Assembly (NCBI GenBank): GCA_017948555.1
Contig: JAFMYY010000010.1
Span: forward strand, 62,331 to 126,330
Length of the DNA: 64,000 nucleotides
Source of the DNA: Cesiribacteraceae bacterium YIM B00369
GTDB lineage: Bacteria; Bacteroidota; Bacteroidia; Cytophagales; Cyclobacteriaceae
Direction: 5' to 3'
Part shown: positions 15,434 through 25,467 of the stretch, piece after piece
How the letters are laid out: each line of letters opens with the position of its first letter
Numbering within the stretch: the first letter of the stretch is position 1
Program-made: the position numbers and the translations under genes
Notes under the pieces: model-generated
Told to the model about the DNA's origin: nothing
What the model saw: only the letters and a program-made list of their open reading frames with translations
Database searches by the model: none

Positions 15434-17932
15434 TTAATTTTTTTTTACCCTTGCAGCTCCGCTTTTATTAATTTCAGCAGTAGCGTTTCCTTTGTAATGT
15501 ACCTGACTTGCACCGCTGGCGTTCACCCCGAGTTGTTCCTCCGCATTAACACTGGCCGAGCTGGCTCCGCTTATGGTCAGAGAGGTTTGTGTGCTCCTGA
15601 GGTCAAAAGCGTCGAGTTTAGATAAGCCTGAAAGACGGGCCTCGACACTTTCTGCAGTTCCCTGCATATTTATTTTGCTGTTTCCGCTGCTTTCTATTTC
15701 AATGTTCTGGAAATCACCGCTCAGTTCGCATCTGGAATTGCCTGATAATTTAAGGTGTAAATCATCTCCCTTCCAGCCATTCAGGCGGGCAGAGGAGGCT
15801 CCGCTTATTTTCAGGCTTTCAAGTTCAGGCAGGCTTATGTAAATCTTTACAAGGTCCTGATGTTCAAAATTATTTTGGGAGCTTTTAAAGCTTATTTTAT
15901 CTCCGCTCTGCTTAAATACCAGCTTGTCAATAGCATCCCTGTCGCCTTCCAGCCGGATGCTGTATTCAGGGGCCTGTGTAATTTCGGTTTCATAAAAATA
16001 GCCAACTTCCACCTCGCTGAAATCTGTTGCTTCGATTCTTCCTGTAGCACCATCAATAGTTCCTGTATGATTATTTCTGCGCGCTTCTTCTGCATTTTTA
16101 AGTGTTAATTCATCGCAATTCAGGCACTCCAGTTCACCGTTTTCATTAAACTGAAAGCTAAGGTCTTTTCTAAGATCGTAAGCGGAAAAGCCATACATTT
16201 CCAGGTTATTGGAAAGAATTTTGCGCAGACTGTAATCCATTTTAAACTTTTGCCCTGCAGGAATAAAAAGAGTGGATTTCAGAGACTGGATCCGGTAAGG
16301 GACATTTTCAGGAATTTGCAGGTGCCGGCTCAGTAAAAGGGTGTCACCTTTTTGAATGGTTGCATACTCACTGCGCCCTGCAATAGCTGCTGCATCCTCC
16401 CGGTTTTTGCCTTGTGCATAAAACCTGTTTATTAAGCGGAGCTGCGGCTCCTGGCCTGGTTGTAAGGAAAGGCTCACATCCTCATAATCTATCCCGTCTG
16501 TTTCCTGCAGGTTTATGAAAAGGATTTGTGCCGGGCTGATGTCATAAGCCTGGCTTGTCTCATAATATCCCTGAGTCCTGAAATTCATGGCATAGGGAGG
16601 TGCTGCCACGGCCACTGTAACAAAGCTGATAATCCAGAAAGCAAAGAGCAGCCAGCCGGCAGCTGCAGGTAGCAGCCATCTTTTAGCCAGTACTGCCATT
16701 CCCAGTAAAATAACAGTTAAACCGGGAATAAGCAGCGTGAAAAAAGAAGACGCGAGCAGCAGGGGAGGTAAGCTTTGCTGTGCCAGAATGGACGGGATAT
16801 GTAAATCAAACACATCGAGGTACATTTCAGGAATATAGCCTGTGGCAAAGCAAACAGCAAAGATCAGGGCTGTGAGAAAAATAAAGCCTGCCAGTATTAA
16901 TCCAATGCCTGCCACCACTCTTGCAATATGGGCAATGAATACAATCAGCGCAACCAGTGTACGGCCGGCCCCTGCAATAATGGTAGCAGCAAAGCGAAAG
17001 GGGAACAGGACTGCCTTTACAACCCGTCCATTTGCCTCACCATCCCTTAGATTTAAATTTTTTTTTATATTCTGCTCAATGTTCGATAGGGTAAGAGGCT
17101 CTCCCTGCATTTGCATCCGGTCTGTAAGCGTTTTTGCTTCCGGCATAATGGCCCACAGGATAGCATAGGCAATTAATCCGCTTCCGCCTAAAAAGACAGA
17201 AATAAAGAATAATATGCGGATAAGAAGCGGATCTATTCCAAAATAGGCAGCCAGGCCTCCTGCAACCCCGCCCACAATTCTGTCGTCAGGGTTCCTGAAT
17301 ACTTTTTTAACCTTTTTCTCTTTGGCAATATCATAGCGCTCCGGTACAATTATCCATACAATTATATAGCCCAGAAAAAGCGTTGAGCTGAATACAAAAG
17401 TCATAAACAGGTCGAGCAGTACCATGGCGAAAAGCATCCTTATCCAGAGCGGGTCTATGCCGAAGTAGCTGGCAATTCCTGAAGCCACTCCTGCAATAAT
17501 TTTCCTGCTTCCGTCCCTGTACAGTCTTTTGTCGGCAGGGGGAGGAGTGCCGGCTTCTGCATAGCGGGCATCTTCGTAGCTGCTGCTGCTGGTGTTTGCT
17601 TCTTCATAAGTCGACCAGCCTGACTGCTGATAGCTGCCATTTGCGAAGGAGGGACCTTCCGGATTTTCCAGTGCTTCAAAATCCCGGATATTTCCCATCT
17701 GCACAATCAGGTTCTGTACATCTGTTTCAGTTATTACCTGTTTCTGAGGGCTTAGTTTAGACAGGAAAATTTCTGCAATCCGGTTTTCAATATCCGCGGC
17801 TACTTCTCCGGTTTCATCATAGGCAGCAAAGTACCTGTTGATTTCGTCCAGGTAGGCTTTCAGCTGCTCGTACCCGTCTTCCTCAATATTGAATATGATG
17901 CCGCTTATATTGATGCTTATATTTTTTTTCAT
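15434..17932 (-). CDS. PspC-domain membrane protein with C-terminal GIN/adhesin-like (DUF2807) domain
   Basis: 832 residues. A conserved ~90-residue N-terminal cytoplasmic module (MKKNISINISGIIFNIEEDGY...) precedes two PspC domains. Each has an R.I.GV..G.A.YFGIDPL.IR core and a TM, at about residues 135-195 and 210-270. Four or more further TMs lie between ~300 and 450. The extracytoplasmic C-terminal half ends in a right-handed beta-helix-like GIN domain (~640-830) rich in Ser/Ala/Gly turns. PspC proteins act in membrane-stress responses. The PadR regulator gene lies 7 nt upstream, so the pair is one autoregulated unit. Confidence 0.85.
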   Translation of the reverse strand: MKKNISINISGIIFNIEEDGYEQLKAYLDEINRYFAAYDETGEVAADIENRIAEIFLSKLSPQKQVITETDVQNLIVQMGNIRDFEALENPEGPSFANGSYQQSGWSTYEEANTSSSSYEDARYAEAGTPPPADKRLYRDGSRKIIAGVASGIASYFGIDPLWIRMLFAMVLLDLFMTFVFSSTLFLGYIIVWIIVPERYDIAKEKKVKKVFRNPDDRIVGGVAGGLAAYFGIDPLLIRILFFISVFLGGSGLIAYAILWAIMPEAKTLTDRMQMQGEPLTLSNIEQNIKKNLNLRDGEANGRVVKAVLFPFRFAATIIAGAGRTLVALIVFIAHIARVVAGIGLILAGFIFLTALIFAVCFATGYIPEMYLDVFDLHIPSILAQQSLPPLLLASSFFTLLIPGLTVILLGMAVLAKRWLLPAAAGWLLFAFWIISFVTVAVAAPPYAMNFRTQGYYETSQAYDISPAQILFINLQETDGIDYEDVSLSLQPGQEPQLRLINRFYAQGKNREDAAAIAGRSEYATIQKGDTLLLSRHLQIPENVPYRIQSLKSTLFIPAGQKFKMDYSLRKILSNNLEMYGFSAYDLRKDLSFQFNENGELECLNCDELTLKNAEEARRNNHTGTIDGATGRIEATDFSEVEVGYFYETEITQAPEYSIRLEGDRDAIDKLVFKQSGDKISFKSSQNNFEHQDLVKIYISLPELESLKISGASSARLNGWKGDDLHLKLSGNSRCELSGDFQNIEIESSGNSKINMQGTAESVEARLSGLSKLDAFDLRSTQTSLTISGASSASVNAEEQLGVNASGASQVHYKGNATAEINKSGAARVKKN

Positions 17933-17939
17933 AGCCGCA

Positions 17940-18284
17940 TTATTTTAAGATGTTGTTATTTTGATTGATGATATTATTTGTAGAGGCTGACAGTTCATTC
18001 CAGGTCTGGCTCAGTTGCTTTAAAAAGACCAGGCCTTTTTCTGTGATTGTATAATATTTCCGTGGCGGACCTGAGCTTGACTCTATCCATTTGTAATCCA
18101 CAAGTTCCGCTTTTTTCAGCCTGGTCAGTAGGGGGTATAGTGTTCCTTCCACAACCATGATTTTTGCTGAGGTCAGCTCTTCCAGCAAATCGGAGGCATA
18201 TACCTCACCGCGGGATATTATATGGAGGATGCAAAATTCCAGGACTCCCTTTCGCATTTGCACCTGCGTGTTTTCAAGATTCAT
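17940..18284 (-). CDS. PadR-family transcriptional regulator
   Basis: 114 residues, the usual short PadR form. It contains the winged helix with LEFCILHIISRGEVYASDLLEEL and EGTLYPLLTRLKKAELVDYKW, then RKYYTITEKG. It probably represses its own operon with the PspC protein, because a 23-bp palindrome overlaps the promoter. The inducing signal is unknown. Confidence 0.9.
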   Translation of the reverse strand: MNLENTQVQMRKGVLEFCILHIISRGEVYASDLLEELTSAKIMVVEGTLYPLLTRLKKAELVDYKWIESSSGPPRKYYTITEKGLVFLKQLSQTWNELSASTNNIINQNNNILK

Positions 18285-18308
18285 ACCTTGTTTTTCTTGG
18301 ATATGTTA

Positions 18309-18344
18309 CAAAAGTATAAAAGGTACTTTGCATAACCAAGTACC
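18309..18344 (-). promoter_or_regulatory. padR promoter with palindromic operator
   Basis: On the minus strand, TTG (18337-18339) and TACTTTTG (18309-18316) are separated by 20 nt. A perfect 7-bp inverted repeat, GGTACTT (18322-18328) and AAGTACC (18338-18344), covers the spacer and -33 element. It is a likely PadR operator. Confidence 0.6.
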
Positions 18345-18352
18345 TGCTTATG

Positions 18353-18382
18353 TTTGTTTCCTTAGTTTACATAATACCTTTG
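18353..18382 (+). promoter_or_regulatory. Divergent plus-strand promoter next to the padR operator
   Basis: TTTG (18353-18356), an 18-nt spacer and TACCTTTG (18375-18382) match the Bacteroidota consensus exactly. It begins 9 nt after the palindrome, so the same regulator may affect it. It could serve the tiny frame at 18386 or the porV-like gene at 18554. Confidence 0.6.
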
Positions 18383-18385
18383 AAG

Positions 18386-18454
18386 ATGAGGATGAAAGGA
18401 GGAATTATTATTTTAGCGGGAGGGCTTTACTTCATGTTTGTTCTTCAGGAATAG
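18386..18454 (+). CDS. Possible 22-residue hydrophobic peptide
   Basis: ATG at 18386 opens a 22-codon frame, MRMKGGIIILAGGLYFMFVL plus two polar residues, that could form one short TM helix. It begins 4 nt after a consensus -7 element. No homology is recognised and chance is a real possibility. Confidence 0.25.
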   Translation: MRMKGGIIILAGGLYFMFVLQE

Positions 18455-18504
18455 TTTAAAATAAGCTCTTATATTACCTGCCTGCCTTAATAGCACTCAA
18501 ATAA

Positions 18505-18535
18505 TTGCAGGAAGGGAAGGGAATCTATACTTTTA
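18505..18535 (+). promoter_or_regulatory. Possible promoter of the porV-like gene
   Basis: TTG (18505-18507) and TACTTTTA (18528-18535) with a 20-nt spacer lie 18 nt before the ATG at 18554. The last base differs from TAnnTTTG. Confidence 0.4.
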
Positions 18536-18553
18536 ATAAATTTTACAGTTTAA

Positions 18554-19645
18554 ATGGTGGGGTACAGACGATTAATATTGTTGCTGCTGCTGAGTTGCCC
18601 GTGGGCAGGCAAAGGGTTTGCCCAGACAATAGCTCCAAAATACAGCAATGAGTTTCTTGCCATAGGAGTAGGGGCGCGGGCTCTTGCAATGGGCAATGCG
18701 CAGGTGGCAGTGGCAGATGATGCTACAGCAGGATATTGGAATCCGGCTGGTTTGCTGGCTGTTAAAAGTGGCCACAGTCTTTCGCTTATGCATGCTGAAT
18801 ATTTTGCAGGAATAGCAAAATTCGATTATGCAGGTTTTGCCACCCGCATCGACTCAGCTAGTGTGCTGGGGCTTTCCCTTATCCGCTTCGGGGTGGATGA
18901 TATTCCCGATACCCGCTTCCTTTACGATGCGAATGGTACTGTTAATTTCGATAATATCCGCTTTTTCTCTGCTGCCGATTATGCTTTTATGCTTTCCTAT
19001 GCCCGCCGGGTGCAGGGGCTTAAGGGGCTCCGGCTGGGAGGAAGTGTAAAGGTGGTGCACCGCAATGTGGGGAAATTTGCCAATGCCTGGGGATTTGGGC
19101 TTGATGCCGGTGCTCAGTACCGGAGCGGTAAATGGACTTTCGGACTTATGCTGCGCGATGTTACCACCACCTTCAATGCCTGGACCCATAATTCGGAGCT
19201 GTTGCAGGATGTCTATACCCAGACAGGAAACGAAATACCTGAAAGTTCACTGGAACTTACGCTCCCAAGGGCGGTATTAGGGGGTGCGAAAAGCTTTTCC
19301 ATCTCCGAAAAATTCGGTGCCTTACTCGCGCTGGACCTGGTAACTACTTTCGATGGAAAGCGGAATGTGCTGGTAAAAACAAATCTGGCCTCTTTCGATC
19401 CTCAAATGGGATTTGAGCTGTCCTACGACGATCTGGTGTTCCTCAGGGGCGGCGCAGGTCATATACAAAAAATAAAAGATTATGATGGCAGCTATTATAC
19501 CACCTTCCGCCCCAACGGCGGTTTAGGAGTGCGGCTGCATAAGGTTACCATTGAATATGCGCTCACTAACATAGGGAACCAGTCCTCTGCACCTTATTCC
19601 CACGTGTTTTCCTTAAAGGTTAATCTTAATAAAAAAGATGAATAA
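18554..19645 (+). CDS. PorV/PorQ-family outer-membrane protein
   Basis: 363 residues. A signal peptide ends near GFAQ (~residue 24), then the family hallmark FLAIGVGARALAMGNAQVAVADDATAGYWNPAGL appears as shorter motifs (GARALAMG, YWNPAGL). A FadL-like beta-barrel continues to the C-terminus. PorV-type proteins escort T9SS cargo and partner with sortase PorU at the cell surface. The last 8 nt overlap the start of a long C25 protease gene, so this is probably the dedicated partner of that protein. Confidence 0.88.
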   Translation: MVGYRRLILLLLLSCPWAGKGFAQTIAPKYSNEFLAIGVGARALAMGNAQVAVADDATAGYWNPAGLLAVKSGHSLSLMHAEYFAGIAKFDYAGFATRIDSASVLGLSLIRFGVDDIPDTRFLYDANGTVNFDNIRFFSAADYAFMLSYARRVQGLKGLRLGGSVKVVHRNVGKFANAWGFGLDAGAQYRSGKWTFGLMLRDVTTTFNAWTHNSELLQDVYTQTGNEIPESSLELTLPRAVLGGAKSFSISEKFGALLALDLVTTFDGKRNVLVKTNLASFDPQMGFELSYDDLVFLRGGAGHIQKIKDYDGSYYTTFRPNGGLGVRLHKVTIEYALTNIGNQSSAPYSHVFSLKVNLNKKDE

Positions 19646-22600
19646 GTTATTTGCCGGCTCCCGCTATCTCCTGACAGTGCTTTTGTTCCTGCTGGCACAG
19701 TTTGTTGCAGCGCAGCAGCATGGAAACGAATGGATTAATTTTAACCAGCAGTATGTAAAGATTTCCGTTGCCCAGGATGGTATTTACAAAGTAACTTATC
19801 AGGACCTTCAAAAAGCTGGTATTCCTGTGGGGTCACTTAATCCGCGAAACCTGCAGTTGTACCACAGGGGAGCTGAGCAGGCGATATTTGTGGAAGGGGA
19901 GAGTAACAATATTTTTGATCCTGAGGATTTTGTGCTGTTCTTCGGAAGAAAGAACGATGGTACCCAGGATAAGGAGCTGTACCGCTCAGCAGATGCGCAG
20001 CCACATGCTTACTATAACCTTTATTCCGATACTACGGCTTATTTCCTGACCTTTAACCTGACGAATGCGGGCGGGAAAAGAATGTCTTTTTTCTCAGAAA
20101 ATAATATTAATAATGCAGGGGCGGAGCCATGGTACCTTGAAGAAAGGCTTATGCTTTATACCGCAAATTACTCCGGCGGGATTACCTACTCCTATGGAGG
20201 AGAGTTTAAAACACAGCTTGCCTATGGCGATTATGGCGAAGGTTTTACAGGAGAGGTTGTGGCAAACGGGCAGAGCAGGGATATTACCTTCGAAAACCTG
20301 GGCCAGCAGGTAACAGCCGGTCCTGCTCCGGTTTTAGAGGTGTTGCTGACAGGCAGAAATAATATTGAAAGGCAGATTGATATATTGGCGGGAAGCACAG
20401 TTTCTTCGCTGCAGCAGCTGCACTCAGCGGTTTTTACGGGTGGAAGAAATTATCTTGTGAAAGAGCCTCTGAGCTGGTCGCAGCTGAATGGAGGGAGATC
20501 AGTTGCCAGAGTAGCAACCAGCCAGGGCGAAAGGGTGTCTGTTTCCTATGCAAAATTATCTTATGCCAGAAGCTGGGATATGGGCGGCCTCTTTGAAAAA
20601 GTTTTTAACCTGCCGGCCGGGGGAAGTAACAGACGGTATGTTGAGGTTAAAAATGTTCCTTCGAATGTGCAGGTATATGACATTACTGACCCTAATAATG
20701 TAGTAAGGATAGGATTCAGAAGGGTGGGGGCTACTACCTTAACGTTTATGCTTTCAAATGGCACTACTGACCGTAAGCTTTTCCTTTCCGGAGTAAATTT
20801 AACTGTACCCTCCGCAAAGAAGGTAAACTTCAGGAAAATAAATCCCGCACTGCATAATTACCTCATCGTGAGCCACCCGGTTTTGCGGACTCCCGCCGGA
20901 GGCTACCCCGACCCGGTGAAAGCTTATGCTGCTTACAGGGCATCGGTGGCCGGGGGTGGTTTTGATACCCTGCTTGTAAATGTGGGGCAGTTATATGACC
21001 AGTTCGGTTATGGTGAAATTACGCCTGTGGCCATCCGCAGGCTGGTAACATTTATGGCTTCCGGCGGGAAGCCTGAATATCTGTTTTTAATAGGCAAAGG
21101 CCTCGATGTTTACTATAACTATTATAGAAATACAGGCTGGACCAATTCTAACCACGATCTGGTACCCACTTTTGGTTACCCCGGTGCCGATATTCCTTTT
21201 GTGGCCCGCCTGAACGGTTCAGGCGAGGCTCCTGCTTTTCCCGTTGGCCGCCTGGGAGCCAGAACACCACAGGAGGTGGTGAATTATTTTAATAAAGTTC
21301 AGGAGGCGGAAGGAAGACCCGTGGATGACCTGAGCCGTAAAAAGCTGGTGCACCTGAGTGGAGGATCTAATCAGAGTCAGGCCCTGCAGTTTAAGCGCTA
21401 CCTGAGGGAGTTTGAAGATATTGCAGTAGGGAAATACCTGGGAGGAAAAGTGGAAACCGTCAGTAAAACATCAGAGCTGGTGGTTCAGGAAATCGATATT
21501 ACCAAACAGGTAAATGAGGGCGTGGGCCTGGTGACCTTTTTCGGCCACTCAGGAACAAATATTACCGATATGGAAATAGGGTATGTATCTGATGACCGGG
21601 CAGGGTATCGGAATAAAGGAAAATACCCTTGCATATTGGTAAATGGCTGCGATGCGGGCGATATTTTCTCCACTGCCAATACAGTAACTTTTGGCGAAGA
21701 CTGGATATTTACCGCCGACAGAGGTGCACTGAATGTATTGGCGCACAGCGGGATCGGCTACACCAACCTGCTGCGCTATTATTCCGGTTACTTTTATGAG
21801 ATAGCCTATGCCGATCTGTCCTTTATAGATGCATCGATCGGTAAAATTCAGGCAGAAACCATCCGGCGCTTTCTTGCCCTTTTTGGAGTAAGTGAAATTT
21901 CCATGGCTCAGGCTCACGAAATGATTATACAGGGTGACCCTGCTGTAAAGCTTTTTGGAAGGAGTAAGCCGGATTTTGAAACCAATAATCAGAATATGTA
22001 CCTGCATTCTTATAGCGGCGGGCAGGTAAACCTTGCTGCAGACTCTTTTGCGGTTGCAGTGGTAACCCGCAATTTCGGGCGGGTTATGGAAGATTCTCTG
22101 CCCATCCGCCTGAATATAAAGAAAAATGGTGGCCCTGTAAGTTTTACTGAAGTCCGGGATTTTAAGTCTCCTTTTTATCAGGATACGCTTTATTATGTTG
22201 TCTGGTCAAAAGACCTTGGTGGCCCGGGTATGTATGAGTTTGAAGTGCAGTTGAATCCTGATGCTTCCGTAGAGGAGCTGAATCTGTCGAATAATAAGGG
22301 GGCTTTGGAAGTGGTACTTCAGTCAGGAGGTACGATAAACCTTTTGCCAAAGGATTTTAGTATTGTACAGGGGCAGGAGGTGGAATTATATTTTCAGAAT
22401 TCCGATCCTTTCAAAACAGGGAGGGGGTATTTGCTGGAGGTGGATACCAGTTTTACTTTTTCAAGCAGGGCCCTGCAGCAATTTACCATTTCGGGCGATG
22501 CTCTGATAAAGCAAAAAGTTAAGCTGCCACAGGTGGCCGGTGCGGAGGCAGATAGTATTGTTTATTTCTGGCGTACAAAACTGCAGCACCCGGAGGCGAA

Positions 22601-24674
22601 CGAAGATGTGAAATGGGTGACAACATCTTTTACGGTAATCAAAAACAGTTCGCCGGGTTGGGCGCAGTTGCACCCTGAGCAATTCCGGGGAAATCAGGTG
22701 GAAGGAGCCTCAGTGAATGAAGCAAAGGAGTGGACTTTTGATGAAATCAGCCGGAAGGTGGAGGTAATAACCTTTGGCCCTTTAGTGCCTGAATCCGGTG
22801 AGCAGGAGGTGGAAATGAGGATTGACGATGTTGGTTTTATACTCGGGAGCGCAGGGCGTATGTGCCAGCCAAATTCCATTAATGCCGTTCATTTTGCTAA
22901 GGCAGGTTTAGATCCACACATAGCAGTTATTGATGATGTGACCAGAACGGAAAGTTGTGGAAGACTTCCCCAGATAGTGAACAACTTCCTGCCCAGGGAT
23001 ATCAATTTCGGGAATAATGATGCTTATAACCTGGAAAAGTTTTTGGCAGATGTGCCTGAGGATGATTACGTTCTGCTGTTCTCAATTGGCAAAGTGGATT
23101 ATGAGCTATGGCCGCCTTCTGTAAAAGAGCAGCTGATAAGCTTAGGTGCTGACCCTGCGAAGGTGGCTGGCCTCACAAACGGAGAGCCTTATATACTGCT
23201 GGGTAAAAAAGGAGGCCTGCCGGGCAGTGCCATAGAAACTTATGCAGATAAGAGCGGTGTGGCGGGAAATCCGTCGGCCCAGATTATTCGTCTGGAGCAT
23301 ACTATTGAGAGTAAAAGGAGCCGCGCTATTATTACTACCCCGCTTATAGGGCCTGCTAAAGAATGGCAGGAACTGGCTTGCAAAGTTGCAGCTGAGGCTA
23401 ATGACAGCTTTGAGCTGCAGCTGATTGGGGTGGATATTCAAATGAAGGAACATTTAATTACAAGGAGTACTGAAAATATTCAGATGCCACTGGCGGTAAG
23501 TCCACAGCAGTATCCTTATTTAAAATTGAGGATGTTTATGAGGGATGAGGAAGATATGACTCCTCCTGAATTAGAATACTGGCATGTTTCCTATACCCAA
23601 TTGCCGGAGGGTGTGGTTTTGCCTGCTGCAGATACCCGGAGAAATTATACACTTGATGAAGGTCAGGATTTCCAGCCTTCATTCAGGTTTATAAATATTA
23701 CAGAAAATTCCTTTTCCGATTCGCTTCAGGTGGAGTATTCAATATTAAATACCGAAAACCGGAAGAGCTTTGTGAAGCGGCAAAAAATTGCGGCGCCCTC
23801 ACCTTATGATACCACCTGGTTTGATTATGTTATTAACACCGACTCCTACCTTGGGCGCAATGATGTAAAGGTTCATGTAAATCCTCAGTTGGTGCCGGAG
23901 GCTATTTACAGTAATAACCTGCTCGATGCCAGGGACTTCTTTTTTGTAAGGAAGGATACTGTGCAGCCTGTGGTGGATGTGGCTTTTGACGGGGTATATA
24001 TTACAAACGGATCGATAGTAAGTCCCAGGCCACTTATAACTGTTTATTTGCGGGATAATAACAGGTTTAAATTCAAACAGGATACCGTGGGGGTAAACTT
24101 GTTCCTCAAAAAAGAGTGTGAGGAATGTGAAGCAGAAAGGATTAGTCTTGCCGGATCTGCTGCCCGGTGGAAGCAGGCATCGGAAAATGAGCCTTTTCAG
24201 ATTGAGTTTCAGCCGGAGCCCCTGGCTGACGGCATTTATACCTTGCAGGTGCAGGGCGAAGATGCAAGTAACAACAAGGCTGGAGTAAAACCTTATAGTA
24301 TCAGTTTTGAGGTAATCACAGAATCAAGTGTAACAAACTTTTACCCTTATCCAAATCCATTTTCAACTTCCACACGCTTTGTTTTTACCCTTACAGGCAG
24401 TGAAATACCTGATGATATTAAGATACAGATCATGACCATTGACGGCCGTGTGGTAAGGGAAATCCTCAAAGAGGAGCTGGGGCCCATCCGGATTGGTTCC
24501 AATATTTCGGATTTTGCCTGGGATGGAAAGGATGAGTGGGGAGATCAGCTGGCAAATGGTGTATATTTGTATAAGGTTTTCTTAAGGCACAGTGGCGATG
24601 CTTTTGAGCACAGAGAAACAAAAGGTGATAAGGCATTCCGGAAAGGATTTGGTAAAATGTATCTGCTCCGTTAA
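19638..24674 (+). CDS. Long PorU-like C25 protease (putative T9SS sortase PorU2)
   Basis: 1678 residues, longer than canonical PorU. A signal peptide (~1-24) and an N-terminal beta-rich region are followed by a gingipain-type C25 domain (~405-790). His637 (FFGHSG) and Cys671 (VNGCDAGD) form the expected catalytic dyad. Several Ig-like/beta modules and a second caspase-fold-like stretch (~1050-1200) follow, and residues ~1565-1678 form a FlgD-like/T9SS C-terminal domain (YPYPNPF ... FAWDGKDEWGDQLANGVYLYKV). It is predicted to cleave T9SS sorting signals or process surface proteins at the cell surface. Start overlap with the PorV-like gene implies coupled translation. Whether it is the housekeeping sortase or an accessory one is not decidable here. 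Confidence 0.88.
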   Translation: MNKLFAGSRYLLTVLLFLLAQFVAAQQHGNEWINFNQQYVKISVAQDGIYKVTYQDLQKAGIPVGSLNPRNLQLYHRGAEQAIFVEGESNNIFDPEDFVLFFGRKNDGTQDKELYRSADAQPHAYYNLYSDTTAYFLTFNLTNAGGKRMSFFSENNINNAGAEPWYLEERLMLYTANYSGGITYSYGGEFKTQLAYGDYGEGFTGEVVANGQSRDITFENLGQQVTAGPAPVLEVLLTGRNNIERQIDILAGSTVSSLQQLHSAVFTGGRNYLVKEPLSWSQLNGGRSVARVATSQGERVSVSYAKLSYARSWDMGGLFEKVFNLPAGGSNRRYVEVKNVPSNVQVYDITDPNNVVRIGFRRVGATTLTFMLSNGTTDRKLFLSGVNLTVPSAKKVNFRKINPALHNYLIVSHPVLRTPAGGYPDPVKAYAAYRASVAGGGFDTLLVNVGQLYDQFGYGEITPVAIRRLVTFMASGGKPEYLFLIGKGLDVYYNYYRNTGWTNSNHDLVPTFGYPGADIPFVARLNGSGEAPAFPVGRLGARTPQEVVNYFNKVQEAEGRPVDDLSRKKLVHLSGGSNQSQALQFKRYLREFEDIAVGKYLGGKVETVSKTSELVVQEIDITKQVNEGVGLVTFFGHSGTNITDMEIGYVSDDRAGYRNKGKYPCILVNGCDAGDIFSTANTVTFGEDWIFTADRGALNVLAHSGIGYTNLLRYYSGYFYEIAYADLSFIDASIGKIQAETIRRFLALFGVSEISMAQAHEMIIQGDPAVKLFGRSKPDFETNNQNMYLHSYSGGQVNLAADSFAVAVVTRNFGRVMEDSLPIRLNIKKNGGPVSFTEVRDFKSPFYQDTLYYVVWSKDLGGPGMYEFEVQLNPDASVEELNLSNNKGALEVVLQSGGTINLLPKDFSIVQGQEVELYFQNSDPFKTGRGYLLEVDTSFTFSSRALQQFTISGDALIKQKVKLPQVAGAEADSIVYFWRTKLQHPEANEDVKWVTTSFTVIKNSSPGWAQLHPEQFRGNQVEGASVNEAKEWTFDEISRKVEVITFGPLVPESGEQEVEMRIDDVGFILGSAGRMCQPNSINAVHFAKAGLDPHIAVIDDVTRTESCGRLPQIVNNFLPRDINFGNNDAYNLEKFLADVPEDDYVLLFSIGKVDYELWPPSVKEQLISLGADPAKVAGLTNGEPYILLGKKGGLPGSAIETYADKSGVAGNPSAQIIRLEHTIESKRSRAIITTPLIGPAKEWQELACKVAAEANDSFELQLIGVDIQMKEHLITRSTENIQMPLAVSPQQYPYLKLRMFMRDEEDMTPPELEYWHVSYTQLPEGVVLPAADTRRNYTLDEGQDFQPSFRFINITENSFSDSLQVEYSILNTENRKSFVKRQKIAAPSPYDTTWFDYVINTDSYLGRNDVKVHVNPQLVPEAIYSNNLLDARDFFFVRKDTVQPVVDVAFDGVYITNGSIVSPRPLITVYLRDNNRFKFKQDTVGVNLFLKKECEECEAERISLAGSAARWKQASENEPFQIEFQPEPLADGIYTLQVQGEDASNNKAGVKPYSISFEVITESSVTNFYPYPNPFSTSTRFVFTLTGSEIPDDIKIQIMTIDGRVVREILKEELGPIRIGSNISDFAWDGKDEWGDQLANGVYLYKVFLRHSGDAFEHRETKGDKAFRKGFGKMYLLR

Positions 24675-24704
24675 TATGTAATAGTTATTTGTGTTTTAAA
24701 GATG

Positions 24705-24728
24705 AAACCCGCTTTGCGGGTTTTTTTT
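24705..24728 (+). terminator. Intrinsic terminator after the PorU2-like gene
   Basis: AACCCGC / GCGGGTT with a 3-nt loop (24706-24722) is followed by eight T in total. Confidence 0.85.
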
Positions 24729-25467
24729 ATTCTTTTTTCTTCTTTCCGGGCTGGGGTGCCGGGGCGGCATCTGTTTTTTTAGCCGATGCTTATTCTTGTA
24801 TATTCATGTACCTGCCTGATAATCAGTCATTAATTTTTTTTGTTGTTTTGCTGCTTTCCTGTTAAAGGATCCGGGTCTCAGGCCCGTGCGGAACCGGCTG
24901 CTCTTTGCTCCGGCCGGCCTTCGGCTTCTTTAAAGGAAAAAGTGACCTTATGCCTGTTTATCGTTATATTTTGTTGAGGTAATGAAATTATTAAAAATCC
25001 ACTTTTATGAATGAAAACGTTTTTTTTAATTAAAATAATACCTATGTTAGGTGCATGAAACAAAAGGGCAGAAAATTGGTTAGCGGTTCCGTCCTGTTTT
25101 TTTTCAGTTACTCATATTAATCTTTCTTAATGCCCGGCAAAAGAGCCTGCAGCAATGCTTTTCCTTTAAAGCAAACAATCGCTGTAGCATGCATAATATG
25201 CACTCAGGATTCTGTAAATGCCTTTTTATGAAAGGGATCATGTAATTGTATGATTTTATTGCAGGTACTGGCTCAGAGGTGAGGTGTGGGATTATTTATT
25301 GTTTCTGATCCTGATTGCAATAGTGTGGCGGCAAAAGAGCGCTGCATATTAACATTAAAAATTTTCTTAATTTCAAAATAGTTCCTTACATATTGGCAAA
25401 TTAATGACATATGTGAGGTGTATCTTATTTTCAACCAATAAAACCTGTAAAACAATTTTACTTTGCC
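24729..25467 (+). other. AT-rich 740-bp gap without a convincing gene
   Basis: I see no supported coding frame on either strand; short frames lack signal peptides or codon-like structure. A GC-rich patch near 24865-24935 can form small hairpins. The last ~100 nt before 25468 are A+T rich and end with TTTTACTTTG, a possible -7 element 2 nt before the next ATG. Confidence 0.5.
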
